Below are positions 1 to 12,345 of a stretch of 64,000 nt of DNA, piece after piece (the first letter of the stretch is position 1; every line of letters starts with the position of its first letter). The notes below the pieces were generated by a model that made no database searches, was not told the DNA's origin, and saw only the letters and a program-made list of their open reading frames with translations. The position numbers were made by a program, and so were the translations under genes. Source of the stretch: Ctenosaura bakeri (lineage: Eukaryota; Chordata; Lepidosauria; Squamata; Iguanidae); NCBI GenBank assembly GCA_948474755.1, contig CAOLHI010000421.1, positions 584,636-648,635 on the forward strand, read 5' to 3'.

Positions 1-372
1 AGGCTCTCTTACAAATGCACATATACACGAAGAACAGAGTACGATGCTACTCTAACAGAGGAAAGATTTTTGGCAGAAGAATTTCGTTTTCACAATTCAT
101 TAGGAAGTTCAAATCTATCACCAGAGCTCTGAATCAAGCAAGAGAACCATTTGTATCCCACAATGTTCATTTAAAATTGTACTTTGTGTTCAGAATGTTT
201 GCATTACATAAGGGGCAGTTTTGGGAATGGCCAGTGTAAATAACAGGATGGTCATTGTTGGTACTTTCCACTCTGAACTCAAAACAAGCTGAAGGCCAAA
301 AGAGACAGGATTCCATCCCTGTGGTTGCCAATTGTGTGAGTGGCTATTAAAAAGTCTTAAAGTTAGTTGAAG

Positions 373-1150
373 GACTGTATTCCCCTATGTGAGCCTGTCC
401 TGACTGTATTTCGAGTTTCTTTGTGTGGTGGTGGGGCTTCTCTTTGTTTTACCACCCTCATATGGCCATTTCCGCACTACACTCTTATAGCGCGATTATT
501 CCACTTTCAACATCCTATGGAATCCTGGGCTTTGCAGTTTTGGGAGGAGCCAGTTGGCCCCTCCTGAAACTGCAAACCCCAGGATTCCATAGGATGTTGA
601 AAGTGAAATCATAGCGCTCTAACAGCCTAGTGCGGAAATGGCCCTAGATACATCTTTTAGGAGAATGGGAGAAGGCCTTTTTGATGGCTGCTGCTCCCAC
701 GTTCTGGAACTCTCTTTGGAGAGTTACACTGGCACTCTATCTTGCTCTCTTTCTGCAGGCAGGTCTATACTTTTTTTAAAGAAAATTTGGTGGGCTTTTG
801 AAAACTGACTGCTCAAAGGGACTGGGCCTTTCAGAATTCTGCTGTACTATCTGTTGTTCTGGTTGTGGTTATCCTTATATGTTTTCAAGTCATTTCTGAC
901 TTATGGAGAAACTATCAAGGGATTGTACCAAACATCAAACTTAAAAATATGATTAAACTACCCATAAGAATACTGCCTATCTAAATTTTGTTTATTGGCT
1001 ATTTTTAATACCTATGTTTTTAATTTTATGAATAGTTTAATTATATTTTTAATTTTTTTATTTGGTATATTTTTAGCTATGTTTCTTTTAACTGTTGTAA
1101 GCTGCCTTGAGTCCCAGGCTGGGGAAAAAGATGGGATATAAATAATGAGG
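373..1150 (+). mobile_element. L2-like LINE 3' portion, split by a MITE
   Basis: The sequence parallels a second copy at about 24580–25222: both carry the segment 'ttaccaccctcata' and 'ctttctgcaggcagg', a T-rich 3' UTR, and the ending 'gggatataaataa'. That ending after a 'gtaagctgccttgagtccc' stretch is typical of reptile L2/CR1-group LINE tails. The reading frame is broken throughout, so it is a dead fragment. A palindromic MITE interrupts it at 463–644. Assignment to L2 rather than another CR1-group clade is from memory of family style and not tested. Confidence 0.65.
463..644. mobile_element. Palindromic foldback MITE (182 bp), TA target duplication
   Basis: The element starts 'tggccatttccgcactac' and ends with the reverse complement, 'gtgcggaaatggccc'. 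The two ~88-base arms pair along almost their whole length, including 'ctttcaacatcctatggaat' and its complement. It has no coding capacity. It is flanked by TA on both sides (461–462 and 645–646). The related LINE at 24861 reads 'cctcatagatac', which is the matching empty site with a single TA. The length equals that of the copy at 36155–36336. A 2-bp TA duplication fits Tc1/mariner-type mobilisation, but no transposase is present to confirm the superfamily. Confidence 0.85.
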
Positions 1151-1484
1151 AGGAAGAGGAGAACCAGTAGAAGAAGAAGGAGATTACTGTGAATGGCTTT
1201 TACAAGGTGATAGCAATTGCAAGGCCAACTAGGGCCGAGACAAAAAAGGGACAGAAGACTTTGCCCCCATTGAAGTCCTAGTTGAGACTTGCATCGAGAT
1301 CGTAAATGGCCAAGCATAGTGACGACTGTGGGTTTCTGCTACAGCTCCCCTGTTAGCACCCCTAGGACTCACTGTTGCTCTGTGATAGCCAGATAGCCAT
1401 CTTGGTGGAAAGTGTGGGGGAATCAGAGAAGTATCTGGCTGTGTTCCCAAATCCACATGCAAATTGATGAGATCTTCCACCAAG

Positions 1485-1640
1485 ATCTGCTGGGTTTATC
1501 TGGAGGTCTCACTTGGCTGTGGGTGACCCTGGGCATGTCACACACTCTCAGTCCCAGAAAACCCTGTGATAGCTTCACTGTAGGGTCACCATAAGCTGGA
1601 AATGACTTGAAGGCAAACAAACAAACAGTAACAACAACAA
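1485..1640 (+). mobile_element. tRNA-derived SINE with (CAA)n tail, partial
   Basis: This is the 3' part of the most common SINE of the window: 'gtgaccctgggcatgtcac', 'tctcagtcccag', 'gggtcaccataagctggaaa', 'tgacttgaaggca', then a CAAA/CAA-rich tail. The 3' end resembles BovB LINE ends seen elsewhere in the window, the arrangement known for Sauria-type SINEs. It lacks a clear tRNA-like head. Confidence 0.7.
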
Positions 1641-1960
1641 GTCATAGAATTGGAAGGGACTGTACAGACCATCTATTCAAACTCCCTGCTAGGCAGGAAT
1701 ATAAAACTAAAGCACTCCCAAAAAGTAGCCATCCCACTTCTATTTAAAGACTTCCAACGATGGAGCATCCATCATTCTTCGAGACGGGCTATGCAACTGC
1801 CAAACAGCTTTTGCAGTATAGAAGTTCTTCCTAACATTTAGGTAGAATTTATTTTCTTGTGATTTGAATCCATTGGTTCATACTGTAGTCTCTGGAGCAG
1901 CAGAAAACAAGATTATGGCATCTTCCACATGACATCCCTTCAGGTATTTAATGATGGCTA
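1641..1960 (-). mobile_element. CR1 LINE 3' fragment
   Basis: On the plus strand it begins 'gtcatagaattggaaggga' and continues with 'ccatctattcaaactccctg', the reverse complement of the well-known CR1 3' region ('...ttccaactctatgattc'). It runs on through 'gaagttcttcctaacattta' to 'cttcaggtatttaatgatggc'. All frames are broken. It abuts the SINE at 1485–1640. Confidence 0.75.
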
Positions 1961-4431
1961 TCTTAATTACCTTCCAGTCTTTCTTCCTCCAAGCTAGACA
2001 TATACAGCTCCCTAAGTCATTCCCCATAACAGATATAGGCAGATGCTTCCCTGATCCCCTCTGCTCTCTGTCAGCACTGGAATGGCTGGGCGGGGGAAGG
2101 CTATCACAACACAACAGTGGATGGGGGGGGGCTTTAGATATTGTGGAGGAAGGAAGACAATACCAATGTCTGTAACAAAAAAAAAAAGCATACATTGTCC
2201 ACCTTACACCTGTATATGTCTTTTTCTCATTGTTGCATATATCACAAACAATATGCCAGCCTGAGACTGCCACATCTGCTGTTTGCACTGGAAGAAAATC
2301 TCATGCAGAAGCCAGCAAAAGCATTTCTGATGCACATGCTATTGGTTATGTGTGTATGTGTGTGTGGGGTGGGATTAGTGCAAAATAACTCTTCCATGCT
2401 CCCTCTCCCCACCACATTCTGGATCTAGATCTGCACTATAGCAGAAGGCAAATGGTTCAAGCCCTCCTCTCACTGCCCCCAAAGTCTCAATACAGATTGC
2501 TTCCCAATGCATATGGGATTACTTTAAAAAGACAAAAAACCAAAACCAAAACCAAACACACACACATTATTTAGTTGTACAAATGACATCATACCCAGTT
2601 TGACCCTTAACAAAGCTCTAACATACAGATACGAATCTAATGTCTCTCCTAGCACTTCATGCATTCAGCAAGTCTTCAAGGGCTGATAATTTCAGGTATA
2701 CATGATTATCCCTTGATGGGTGTAATCACTGAGTGAGCATTGCTCATATGAAGGAACCATTAAACTCCAGGCAAAAGATTCACAACATAATACACCTCTT
2801 CAGACAATGCTCCTCAGGTGATTGTATTCACAATGACCAGTCCGTAATGGGTGGTGGTGGTGGTGGTGGTGATGATGATGATGATAAGTAATACTTAGCA
2901 TTTCTGAGCCACCTCTAAGAAAATTATGTAGAAAATAAGAACATATTTTTAAGAATGGCTTGCTTTGTCTCTTGCTTCACCTGTTTAATTTTCTCTTTCA
3001 ACTAACTCTCTGTTGAATCTTTTTCTTCTTTTTGATGGTATCTTTTTTGATGGTAGTCTTTTTGACTACAAAGAATGTGTATCATGAGGTGTCAGCAAAG
3101 GTTAGAGCTCCATCTACTGTTCTTAAATGGAAAGGGCACACTACTGATTTAATATTCAACTTTCATTCCAGGGCCTGGAAAGTTACATTTAAGAAGCATT
3201 TTCTTATAATTCCAAGGCCCCTAAAGTAGTCAGTTTTTGTTATAGCTACAGTTTTAAAAGTATTTCTTTGCTTCCTTTGCTCCACAAAAATAATGCTGGC
3301 ATCCCGTATCAGCTACTTAGTTTAATATACTTCAAAAAGTAACCTCTCCTAGTCTTGAGTCTCCCTCTCCAAACCTGATGGAATGTCCTTCATCCATGTT
3401 CCAATCACCAGCAGAAAGGACCTCCTCCTCATGCAAATAATGCCCAGTGAAGTAGATGGGGCAGGGAGTTATGATCATGACAGTAGTGTTAAAATTGTGA
3501 CTAAGTAGTAATTGTGAATATGGAACAGTTACGGATGAGTAAATCTAGGTAGCTGTTTCATATTCATGAATCTACTTAGTCATGATTAGCTGATACAGGA
3601 TTCTGGCTAACATTCTTAGCTTTGCTTAATGGCTGTTCAGAAGCAGCTAAAATAGTTGTTCTAACAACGCAGATATTTTTAGTTACTTAAAAAAATCATC
3701 CAAATGTTAGAAGCTACTGGGCTGTGATGCAAAGCACATCTAAGCAGTGAGCCCACACCACTTGTAACTACAACATTTAAAAGATACAGCACAAAAATAG
3801 TCAAGTTATCCCTCATTATGTTACAACCATAATATGAATTGGTTATGTTATATACAATGTTTCTCTGTGAATGTTGCTAAGATGATTATGAGCAAATCTG
3901 AGGAAGCATTTCTTACAAAATGCAAGTCTGTGCAGAATACATGATAGAAATGCATCAGATGCCAATAAAACATAGGATGTGTAAGAACTTACATGTAATG
4001 TAAATAAGTAAGGTGCTTAGACACTGCAAAGTCAGTGTTCTTACCTAAGGGGAGTGCAGATTTGTATGGAGTGCCTATTTGTATGTCTATTACTGTGTTT
4101 AATAAAAGACTAAAATAGAGCCTGCTTCTTCTCCCATATTAAACATCCAGAGATTCCAAAACTTAAGAGGGCTTAAGTGGACTCTTGAAACTAACACTGC
4201 CAGTTTGGACTACACTGTTGATCACAAATTGGGAGCCCCAGTGACCAGATGTTGATGAAAGCATCCTCCAAACAGACATAGATTAGCTAACAAAACGCCT
4301 TCAATCCCTCAGTTTAAAGAAACAGGTGGGGAACTATGTCTGTGTTACCCCCAAATGTGGGTGACTCAGGGTCCCATAAGCAATGCCAATACCTCCATGT
4401 GACAATGGGGAATTAATTAGCTCAAAGTATA
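1961..4431. other. Intergenic, no gene recognised
   Basis: Downstream flank of MAL2. It contains a short (GT)n stretch near 2350, a (GTG)n/(GAT)n microsatellite at 2850–2885, and otherwise AT-rich sequence without a reading frame that resembles a known protein or a repeat family I can name. Confidence 0.5.
2850..2885. repeat. (GTG)n(GAT)n microsatellite
   Basis: Six to seven GTG/GGT units run directly into about five GAT units. No gene overlaps it. Confidence 0.9.
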
Positions 4432-4623
4432 GAGTCTTGGTGGCGCAGTGCTTAAATTTGTGAGTTTGATCCTGCTGGGCTCCAAGTTGACTCAGCCTTC
4501 CATTCTTCCGTAGGTCAATAAAATGAGTACCCAGCTTGTTGGGGGCAATTAGTTAATACATTGTAAACTGCTTAGAGAGCACTTAGCAGATAAACAGTAC
4601 AGAAATACACATGCTATTGCTAA
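4432..4623 (+). mobile_element. tRNA-derived SINE, second family
   Basis: The head 'gagtcttggtggcgcagtgc' and 'gagtttgatcctg' look like tRNA A and B boxes. The body 'aaaatgagtacccagcttgt' followed by 'tgggggcaatta' and 'tgtaaactgcttagagagc' is a squamate SINE signature, and the tail ends in 'gctattgcta'. It differs from the (CAA)n-tailed SINE in body and tail. I do not assign a Repbase name. Confidence 0.75.
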
Positions 4624-4625
4624 AT

Positions 4626-6790
4626 TACAAGGCCTGCAAGAGGGGAGCAACCTAATGAGATCTTCTGCCAATGTTTACAGGATGTTGCAGAAAAGAACCA
4701 GCCAGAGATTCCAAAATAAGCTAAAATAGGTCTTATTGAAAGTTCAGTCATGCACACAAAAGATCCAAATACTTGCACAAGAGCTAAAGATGAAAGAAGG
4801 AGAGTTGTTGACGGAGGGATTTTTAGGGAATGGGCAATAATTACCAATCCAGAAGGCAGCAAAGAAAGCAGTGATGTGGCTTAGATTTGCACATAAGCAC
4901 AGTACTCATTTGGGAATCAGAGCAACAGGATGGCATTCAGCAGGTGAGATACTACATTGAACTGCTCAAAATGGAGGGTTTTTATACCCAAAATCTACCT
5001 TGATGGCATGAGTGTGAATGGCTCTCTGGCTGAGCAAACAATGGAGTTGCCACACGGACAATGGGGTCCAGATAGAGTTAATGATCTTAGCGTTAGGTGA
5101 CAAAGATTTAATGGTTATCCTAATAGCTCTGCAATTGTGGACAGGTACGGGAACAATGCAGAGGAACATCCCGGTGCAAGGAAGCAGGGCTGAACCAATC
5201 AGTGTTTTGGTGGGAACTTCGCTTTGCCATTATATACTATCAGAGACATTGCAGCTTCAACTTAAGCTTATTATCTCTGAAGTTACTGGGTGATCTGCCT
5301 GACAATGACCTTTGCTACACCTAGAGGGGATCTTCTGACCTACTTTGCAGTGCATGTATTTAGTCAGTAATTTTCCTCCACCTAGCTTGACCTTCTGGTC
5401 ATCTCAGGACCCATTTTATATTAACACCAATTACTGTATTTCACCAATTAAATGGTATTTCACCAACTAAACCATATCAAACCTGGGGGAGGATGCATCG
5501 GCCCTTAACACCTGTTCCACTAGAAGGCTTTCTAAGAGGCTTCCCCTTCTTGTCCACCTGTTTCTCTGAGCATGAACAGGGAGGGTTGAGGCTTAGGAAC
5601 ATGTCAGAAAGCTTCAGTATGGGCCTATAGCAATTTATTGTTGAGGGCAAATAATCTGTAGGGACGTAACTTTCATTAAAGAATATAGCATGTAGACCCC
5701 TGCATGGTTAGTTATGTGTGACAAAAGATACAGAAATATGCAGTGTGCATCATGCATTTAACACAGGCTAACTTTGCTACAGTTATTCAAATATAAATGT
5801 TCCTTAACCACAAATGCTTGAAAACACACATACACATACCGCAAGTATTTTCTGGTATACTTTTTTAAATATTGGCGAGAGCAGGACTTTGAAACTTGAA
5901 GTGAATCCAGCCCACCTCTGCAGAAATCTGAAATGGTATTGCCACCTCCTAATAATGTAAATTTGCCTGCTGTTGTGAGGGCGGTGGCACAGCTGACAGC
6001 ACGGACAGCATCTTTTCTCAACTATGCAGTATTGTGACATGAGACAGAGCATCTGTCCCCAGTTCTTTCCCTGTATCATAGCCAAACATTTAGCAGCAGG
6101 CAATGCCTATGAGATCTGTTCATTTTGGCATTTCCACTTTCCTAAGGCCACCCGTGATGTAGGCAGACACAGTGAAGCTTATGAGATAGAGGCAGTCAGA
6201 TCATACTGCACTATGCATTACACAGGAGGAGGGACCATAAATGCAGTTGTTCTAGATATAAGGCAAGGAGAAGACATGGGATAAATATGATTTTCCTGCG
6301 CCAGACTGTCTTCCTGCAAGATTTTACCTTAAGTGTGAACTGATATGTATTAGGCTTTAATCTGAGCCGTGTATTTGAAAAAGGAGTTTGACAATATCTT
6401 TGTGGTTCGATCCATTTCTTCTCATGTAAGTGAAGGATGCTGTCCTTCTTAGAGACAAATTCTGCCTCACAACGAATTGCAAATAAATGGTCCCTGATGG
6501 TCCCAATGTCAGTGGGGTGGTGAAGCCTATCAAACTTTTCTCCCTTTTCCTTTGGTTAACCTTGTGTGAGTGCATGACTGTTTGGCTCTTGTGTGTGTGT
6601 GACTGAATTTCTCTCAATAAAACACATTTGAGTTTATTTATGAATCTCTGGTTGGTTCTTCCCTGCAGAAAACCTTGTAACATTGGTTTCAAAGGTCTTG
6701 TTCCCATTCACAGGCCCCCTAATGTGAGCTAATAATTCTCCATCTTTGAACAGAGGTACTGGCATTGTGAGTGGACCCCTGAGTCACTCA
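4626..6790. other. Intergenic, no gene recognised
   Basis: I read both strands and found no exon with plausible splice borders and no repeat I can name securely. Open frames here are short and unlike known families. Confidence 0.4.
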
Positions 6791-6794
6791 CTTT

Positions 6795-7095
6795 TTGGGG
6801 TTACATCCTCCAACATTCATGGGTTCTAATTTCACGTATTTGTGAGTTTCTCCAAACCCTGCCCCCCAACTCAAGCATTTCTTCCCTGCAGAACCTTTCT
6901 ATCTCTGTGGCTCCAGTCAGCCTGGGCAGCCCTTTAAAAACCCACCTCTGGACCTCCTCATCCACCATCTGCTCTCTGGCCACCCTCTTTCCCTGACCTG
7001 GTTTGGACCATGGGTGCCTACTCTCCCCATCATGTCCCATCCCTTTCCCACAGGCAGACAGACAGGCAGATTTTGATATCTGTAGTTTCATGCAG
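6795..7095. mobile_element. Tigger/pogo-like nonautonomous element, decayed copy
   Basis: It shares 'tttgtgagtttctccaa', 'cctttaaaaacccacctctg', 'tttccctgacctggtttgga' and 'tactctccccat' with the better copies at 20270–20638 and 44757–45227. The outer inverted ends are degraded, so exact borders and target site are uncertain. No transposase frame is present. Confidence 0.65.
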
Positions 7096-7099
7096 CCCA

Positions 7100-10000
7100 C
7101 CTTTTGATACTGAACTTGAATTCATCAGAAACTACCATTTTAGTTACTTTAATGTTGGTTAGATTTTTAATAGGAAGAGCAGAAAAGAATTTCACTGTTA
7201 TACATAACAAAAGCAGAGTCAACTTTCTGAGTTCTGCAATATATATTGCTGGACAGGAAGCTGAAAAATGTCATTCCTCAAGTTTTGGATATACACAAAG
7301 AATTAAATAAATATACAGATTGGAAAAATAAATAAATAAATGATAGTCTAACGCCAGGGCACTGGCAACATTATGGTGGCATCAATGACTACAATGCATG
7401 AGTGACAAGCCAATACTAGACAGGTAAGGAAAATCCAGTTACTTTTTGAACTACACGTCCCAGAAACCTCTAGCCAATCACTGGGGAATTCTGGGAGTTT
7501 TCATTAAAAAAAAGGAACTTGTCTAAGCTATATGTATGCATATCTCCAATGAATAAAAATCAAGAGTCTTTTTTGGACAAGTGTTTTCACTTCCAGAGCT
7601 TGGAGACATTCTCTTTTTGCAACCACTGCTCCCAGAATATTCTAGCTAGCATGGCTGTACAAACAAAAAGAATTTGTTTGAATTCTGGCTTCATTTCTGC
7701 CCCCAAAAGACTTCTAAAAATCACCAACCTTCCCATCTTATTGGCACAAATACTTTAGAAGCAGGACTATGAAGGGGAAGAATCTTCATCACAGAGGTTT
7801 TAGCAACTGACTTCTTTTGGCACTCTCAACCCCAAAATGAAATGCTTCTACAGCTAAACTATTATCGCCAAAGGCCAAGACAGTTAACATGGTAATTCCT
7901 TTTTCCTCCTGTGAGCTCAGCAGCTGGGAGTCAATTATTTTAGCTCCAAACACATTTTTACTTTCAGGCAGGAGAGCTGGTGACTGCTCAGTCTTGCTCT
8001 CTTTCTCCTCCCAGAACAGATTTAAGGCACATGTACAGAACAATTTAAAAATAATTTTTATGATACTTTGGAATTAGAAAGGTGAGATGGTGAATTAAAA
8101 ATAATCCTCACGGATGAGCTTTTATTTTTTCCTCATATGGGTGAATTTTAGCTTTTTTGCATTTTCTTTCTGTATTATGCAAGATAAGAGACTTGCACCT
8201 ATTTTAATCCCCAAGAAGGCAGATCCACCAAAATAATTGGGACTTGGTAGTCATCACTTACGCAAGTTCCAAAATCAGATAGGGCCCACAGTTTTCTACC
8301 TAGCCTCTCTAGCTGTCGACCTGCCCAGTTTTTAAGAACTGCCTGCGGCTAGACCTTGAATTCTGTACCTATCCATTGATCTGGCTAGAATACTGAGTAA
8401 AATACAACTTGTTCACATTTTGTCATAATAATTGATCAACAAGTACAAAAGCTTTTGGTATCATGTCGTTTTAAGAGATATACAGTGCATCCTTGATTAC
8501 ATCATTCATTACAAGTAAGTCTCACTGATTTCAATGGCTCTTCCTCCCTAAGTAGCTTTGGAAAAAAATAGCTTTTTCACTGCCTGTTGGAAGTTACTAT
8601 TTTGACAGTTCTTCTCTGTTTTATATTTTTGGCATTTTCACAGGCACATTGTTTTAATCTATGAATAGGCTGCTCGAGATAAGGTTTCAAAGCATTCTTT
8701 GCAAAGATACCTGTATACATATATAGCTAAAAGCAAAAGAGTTGTTCCAAGGTTTGCTCAGATTTTGTATAGCTCAAGCTCAAATGTTAGGAGAGGTATC
8801 TTTGAACTGAGTCCACTGCAGAGTCATTCCATCAATTTCAGCTATAGTTACTACTAAATGTTATATTTAGGCTCTTTGCTATGTGATTGGGCCCCTGCCT
8901 GAAATGGTCAAACGATCTGAACAGCAATCAAATATTCATTATTTGTCCCATTCTCCCTAGAAATGCCAGAAGTTCTTAATGGGAACCCACATGTGCCAAT
9001 CAGGAGATCAGTACATTCATGTAATTTTCCACTGGTGCTCTAATCAATAGGATTCTGCCTTCTTATCTTGATGTCTCACTCCAAACTTTCTTTATACTTT
9101 GAATCATGTCCAGATCCTCATACCTTTCCCAAATTCAGCATCCTCCTTAATTGAGTCTTCAATTTGCTAACAATACTTCTGATTTGAGATGGGACTTACA
9201 ATTCAACAGAGTGAGACATTACAAGAAATCAGGTCCATTCACACACTCTTTTAAGAACTTGGCACTAGAAGAATGTACAAATGCAACACTGACCTGTAAG
9301 CACTTGATTCAAAAACTTGGAGCCTCATATACAAAATAGTCCAAACATTTATGAAGCAGGTCCACACAACAGTTAGCCACAAATATACATTTCACACTCA
9401 AAACACAAATACGTCAGATGTGTTCTATAATATAAATATATTTGCTATAATGAAATTTGCCAACATAAGAAGTGATAAGTTTTTAAATATCTAAAGCTGT
9501 TTCAGACAAGGGCAGGGATCTCTATTATAAACTACAAATTTTGAGTTAAGAGACATTAGCACAGATTTTAAAAAAATGTATCTGCAAAATCTTGCTTGCC
9601 CAACTTAGAATGGGACTCCAGGTTGTTGCAGTAAGAGTTGTATAGCTACAGCACACATAAAATAAGATTTATGTTAATGCAGCGTCCACTGAGATGGGTA
9701 TGGCATCCATTTTGTGAACTGATAACCACATGGGTTTGGTATTAAGCAATATTTAAGAAGCAGTACTGGATACGACAAAGTTGCTTGAATAAGACACAGG
9801 CAAACCATTTAAAAGGGAGATTTATGTTTGTTGGCTCAGTCTAGAAGTGTAAAGAAAAGGTTTAACATAATTTTTTCAATCCAAGACATAGGTTAGTGGT
9901 CCCATAAAAAGGTAAAAACTGTGTTTTCAGAGTTATTAGATTCATGAATTATGTAGCTGTTGTGTTCAAATGGTTTCATCTCTAATAGAGATACTTTTTG

Positions 10001-10750
10001 TTTTAAAGCAAGAAATCAAAAATCAGTTACAAAGACACACTTCTGTTTTCTGCCAGGAGTACAGACTCTGCTATAATTACTCACCAGAGCCATTATAATT
10101 ACTTCTTCCACAAAGTGCTTTGAGGTTACAGGTGAAACAGCACACTCTACTAACCACAGCTAGACACTTATATGTAGCAGATGAACATTAAGCACTTTCC
10201 TTTCTTCCCCGAATTACACTTTTTAAGGAAAGAAATATTCCTAAAATATTACATTTATATCGCCATAGTACCCCAAAGCCCTGCCTGCATAGACATCAAG
10301 CACAAAAGTGTTTGGAAATGGACAAATCCACCAACTGCTGCTACTGAGAAATCTCTAGCCATTTCAACAGGTTCACATGGGAGTCAGTGGGGGTGGGGGG
10401 ACACGATAGGGCTGCCAGGATTTTGGAATTCCAAAGCCTCAGATTCACGGTGCTATCAATTAAACAGGGGAAAAAAACCAGTATCTAGGCAGAGCTCAGA
10501 GATGTGAGATGCTAATAAAGGTGTGTGGGGGGAATAGAGAGAATGATGATAATATACCTGGCAACCCATACAAGCTCTAATGAAATTAATGGAGATTGCT
10601 CAATCTGGAAGCATTGCAGTTGAGCATTCGATAGCTGCCTCCTTGTGTTTGCATGTGTGTGCAATGTGCAACACACCTGCACAGATTTCTTAATTTATCC
10701 TGCATGCATTAGTTTAGCACCAAAACTTCAGCTCTCCGCTAATGATAACC
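7100..10750. other. Downstream flank of MAL2, no gene recognised
   Basis: Mostly AT-rich unique-looking sequence. A decayed palindromic fragment with 'gaactacacgtcccagaaa' and 'gaattctgggag' lies at about 7446–7500. A fragment of a dispersed palindromic motif ('taagtctcactgatttcaat') lies near 8515. No exons seen. Confidence 0.4.
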
Positions 10751-10754
10751 CTCA

Positions 10755-11550
10755 CTCAGCTTTATTATAACACTATCTGTTGTGGAGGATAAAGCTCCCG
10801 GTAGTTCAATCAAAATAAGGAACTGAAAACCAGAGAAATAAATAAACCACAGCTGAGCAGAAATATTCAGCAAACCATTTTTTCCCCAAATCATTTGGAT
10901 TTTGTTTTAAATGGAGAGTATATGGGGAGAAAGAGAAGAAGAAACAGAAAGGGGGATGAAAATGTTGATAGCAGCAATAGCTCACATGTGTGTTTCCTCT
11001 TTCACAAACTGCTCTGTTTACGCATTAAGTAACGGATCTGCTAATTGAGATATGACAGGTTGCCATGTTCCTCAAATGTAATGAGGCTCTAGATGCAATA
11101 CCATGGGGTTGGGAGAGAAGATCACAGCAACTGCAAATAGTAATGAGCAATTTTTTAAAAAATTTGCACACAGAGGCTGCTGTTGCCATGTCTTCTTAAG
11201 GTAGGCCCCCTCCATAGTCCAAAAATTGTAAGGATTTCTCCTCGATTAAAAAAAAGGCAAAGTATTTTGTTGCTCCACTTTTGCAACCTGAAAATGAGGC
11301 CATGAAAGCACAGTGGCACATTTGATGCAGCTTTAAAATAAACATATTTTTCCCCTGTCAAAGAAAAAGTAATAATTATGACATGGAGTTTATTTTTAAC
11401 ATATTAACATTTTTAGAAAAATATAACTGTACTCCAAACATCCTTTGGAATGCCACTCTTCTTCAATAAGCACTTGAATACCCTTTGATCATCTGAACCA
11501 GGACACAAAGCAGATGGGATACTTTTGAGTTCTCTGTCTCTCTTCTAGTG
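10755..11550 (-). other. MAL2: Probable MAL2 3' UTR
   Basis: The stretch directly follows the MAL2 stop codon in transcript direction and is free of recognisable repeats, unlike most of the window. Candidate AATAAA polyadenylation signals on the minus strand lie at 11389–11394 and 10761–10766. Which is used, or whether the UTR runs further, cannot be decided from sequence alone. Confidence 0.35.
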
Positions 11551-11622
11551 CTATAGCTTCCACCTTCTTAAAGCAAGAGCTGTGCTGCACCCATAACACA
11601 CTGTTGTTGCAAAAGCAAAGAT
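11551..11622 (-). CDS. MAL2: MAL2 exon 4 (last coding exon)
   Basis: Encodes 'IFAFATTVCYGCSTALALRR' followed by WKL and a TAG stop at 11551–11553. It is preceded by the acceptor 'cctttgcag', and the frame continues in phase 0 from exon 3. Human MAL2 ends [23 protein letters not shown], so this is the fourth membrane helix plus the short basic cytoplasmic tail. The final residues (KL instead of RP) differ. It is too short for ordinary ORF finding and was recognised by homology. Confidence 0.95.
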   Translation of the reverse strand: MFAFATTVCYGCSTALALRRWKL

Positions 11623-11787
11623 CTGCAAAGGAGAGGAGGGGGGAAAAAGCAAAGTGAGTTTCACATCAAATTGGGCTATTTACATGTTTTCTCCAAGCTG
11701 TGGTTCTCACAGCATCCTCATCATTTCTAGTGATCAGTGCCTCAAAGAGATAAGTCTCGCTGTGGGCACGGAGGGAGAGAAAAGGCA

Positions 11788-12085
11788 GGCACAGTTCTAT
11801 CATTCTAAGGCCCAAAAGTAGATGAAAGGTCTTCCCTCCATCCCAAATGACACTGCTCTCGCCACAGAAGAAGAGGGAGGCACAGCTCCATCATGCCTAG
11901 GCCCAGAGGTAAATGAAAGGCCCCCTCTCTATCCCAAATGCCACTGCCCTGACCTGGCCTCAGAAGGTGAGAAGAAGATTCAGGCACAACTTTATTATAC
12001 CTCGGCCCAGAAGCAGAGGAAAGGCCCTCCTTCCTTCCCAATTGCCACTGCCTGAGCCATAGAGGAAGAGGCAGTTATCTGTTGG
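11788..12085. repeat. Three-copy minisatellite in MAL2 intron 3
   Basis: Three imperfect direct repeats of roughly 91–105 bp start at about 11788, 11879 and 11984. Each opens with 'ggcacar', then 'atcat/attat', 'ggcccagaa', 'gaaaggccc/tct' and 'ccaaatgccactgc', and ends with 'gaagagg'. An accidental open frame crosses it on the minus strand. It lies only about 165 bp upstream of the exon 4 acceptor. Confidence 0.8.
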
Positions 12086-12287
12086 ACTTAATCCTCTTCT
12101 GCACTACCATTCCCTTTTCCTTTTGTGTCACATCTTAATTAGATTGTTAGTCTAAGGGGAGAGAGCTACAAAAAATTTTGCCCTTTTTTGATCTTTTACT
12201 TGTAAAATATCACGTTCAGTGATGAGTGATGGCACTAAATTGATGATGAGGATGATGAGGATGAGGATGTCATTTAAACAAAGGGTG

Positions 12288-12345
12288 GGAATTCTGTAGC
12301 CCTCCCAGTGTTGCTGAACTGCAACTCCCATCAACCCTAGCATAG
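12288..12345. mobile_element. Short dispersed 'CAACTCCCATCA' element, fragment
   Basis: Contains 'gaactgcaactcccatcaac' preceded by a 'ccctcccagtgttgctg' stretch. This matches a dispersed MITE-like family also found at about 13460, 19570, 27820, 34950, 35135 and 39490, where both arms can be seen. Only one arm is clear here. Confidence 0.55.

Noticed and set aside
6357..6707. 116-codon minus-strand frame with MRRNGS, considered as an exon
   Set aside because: No homology or splice border; not consistent with any MAL-family or collectin sequence.
11155..11361. 68-codon minus-strand frame containing LRRHGN, considered as MAL2 last exon
   Set aside because: The resemblance to LRRWRP is accidental; the true exon 4 with correct acceptor and helix sequence is at 11551–11622.
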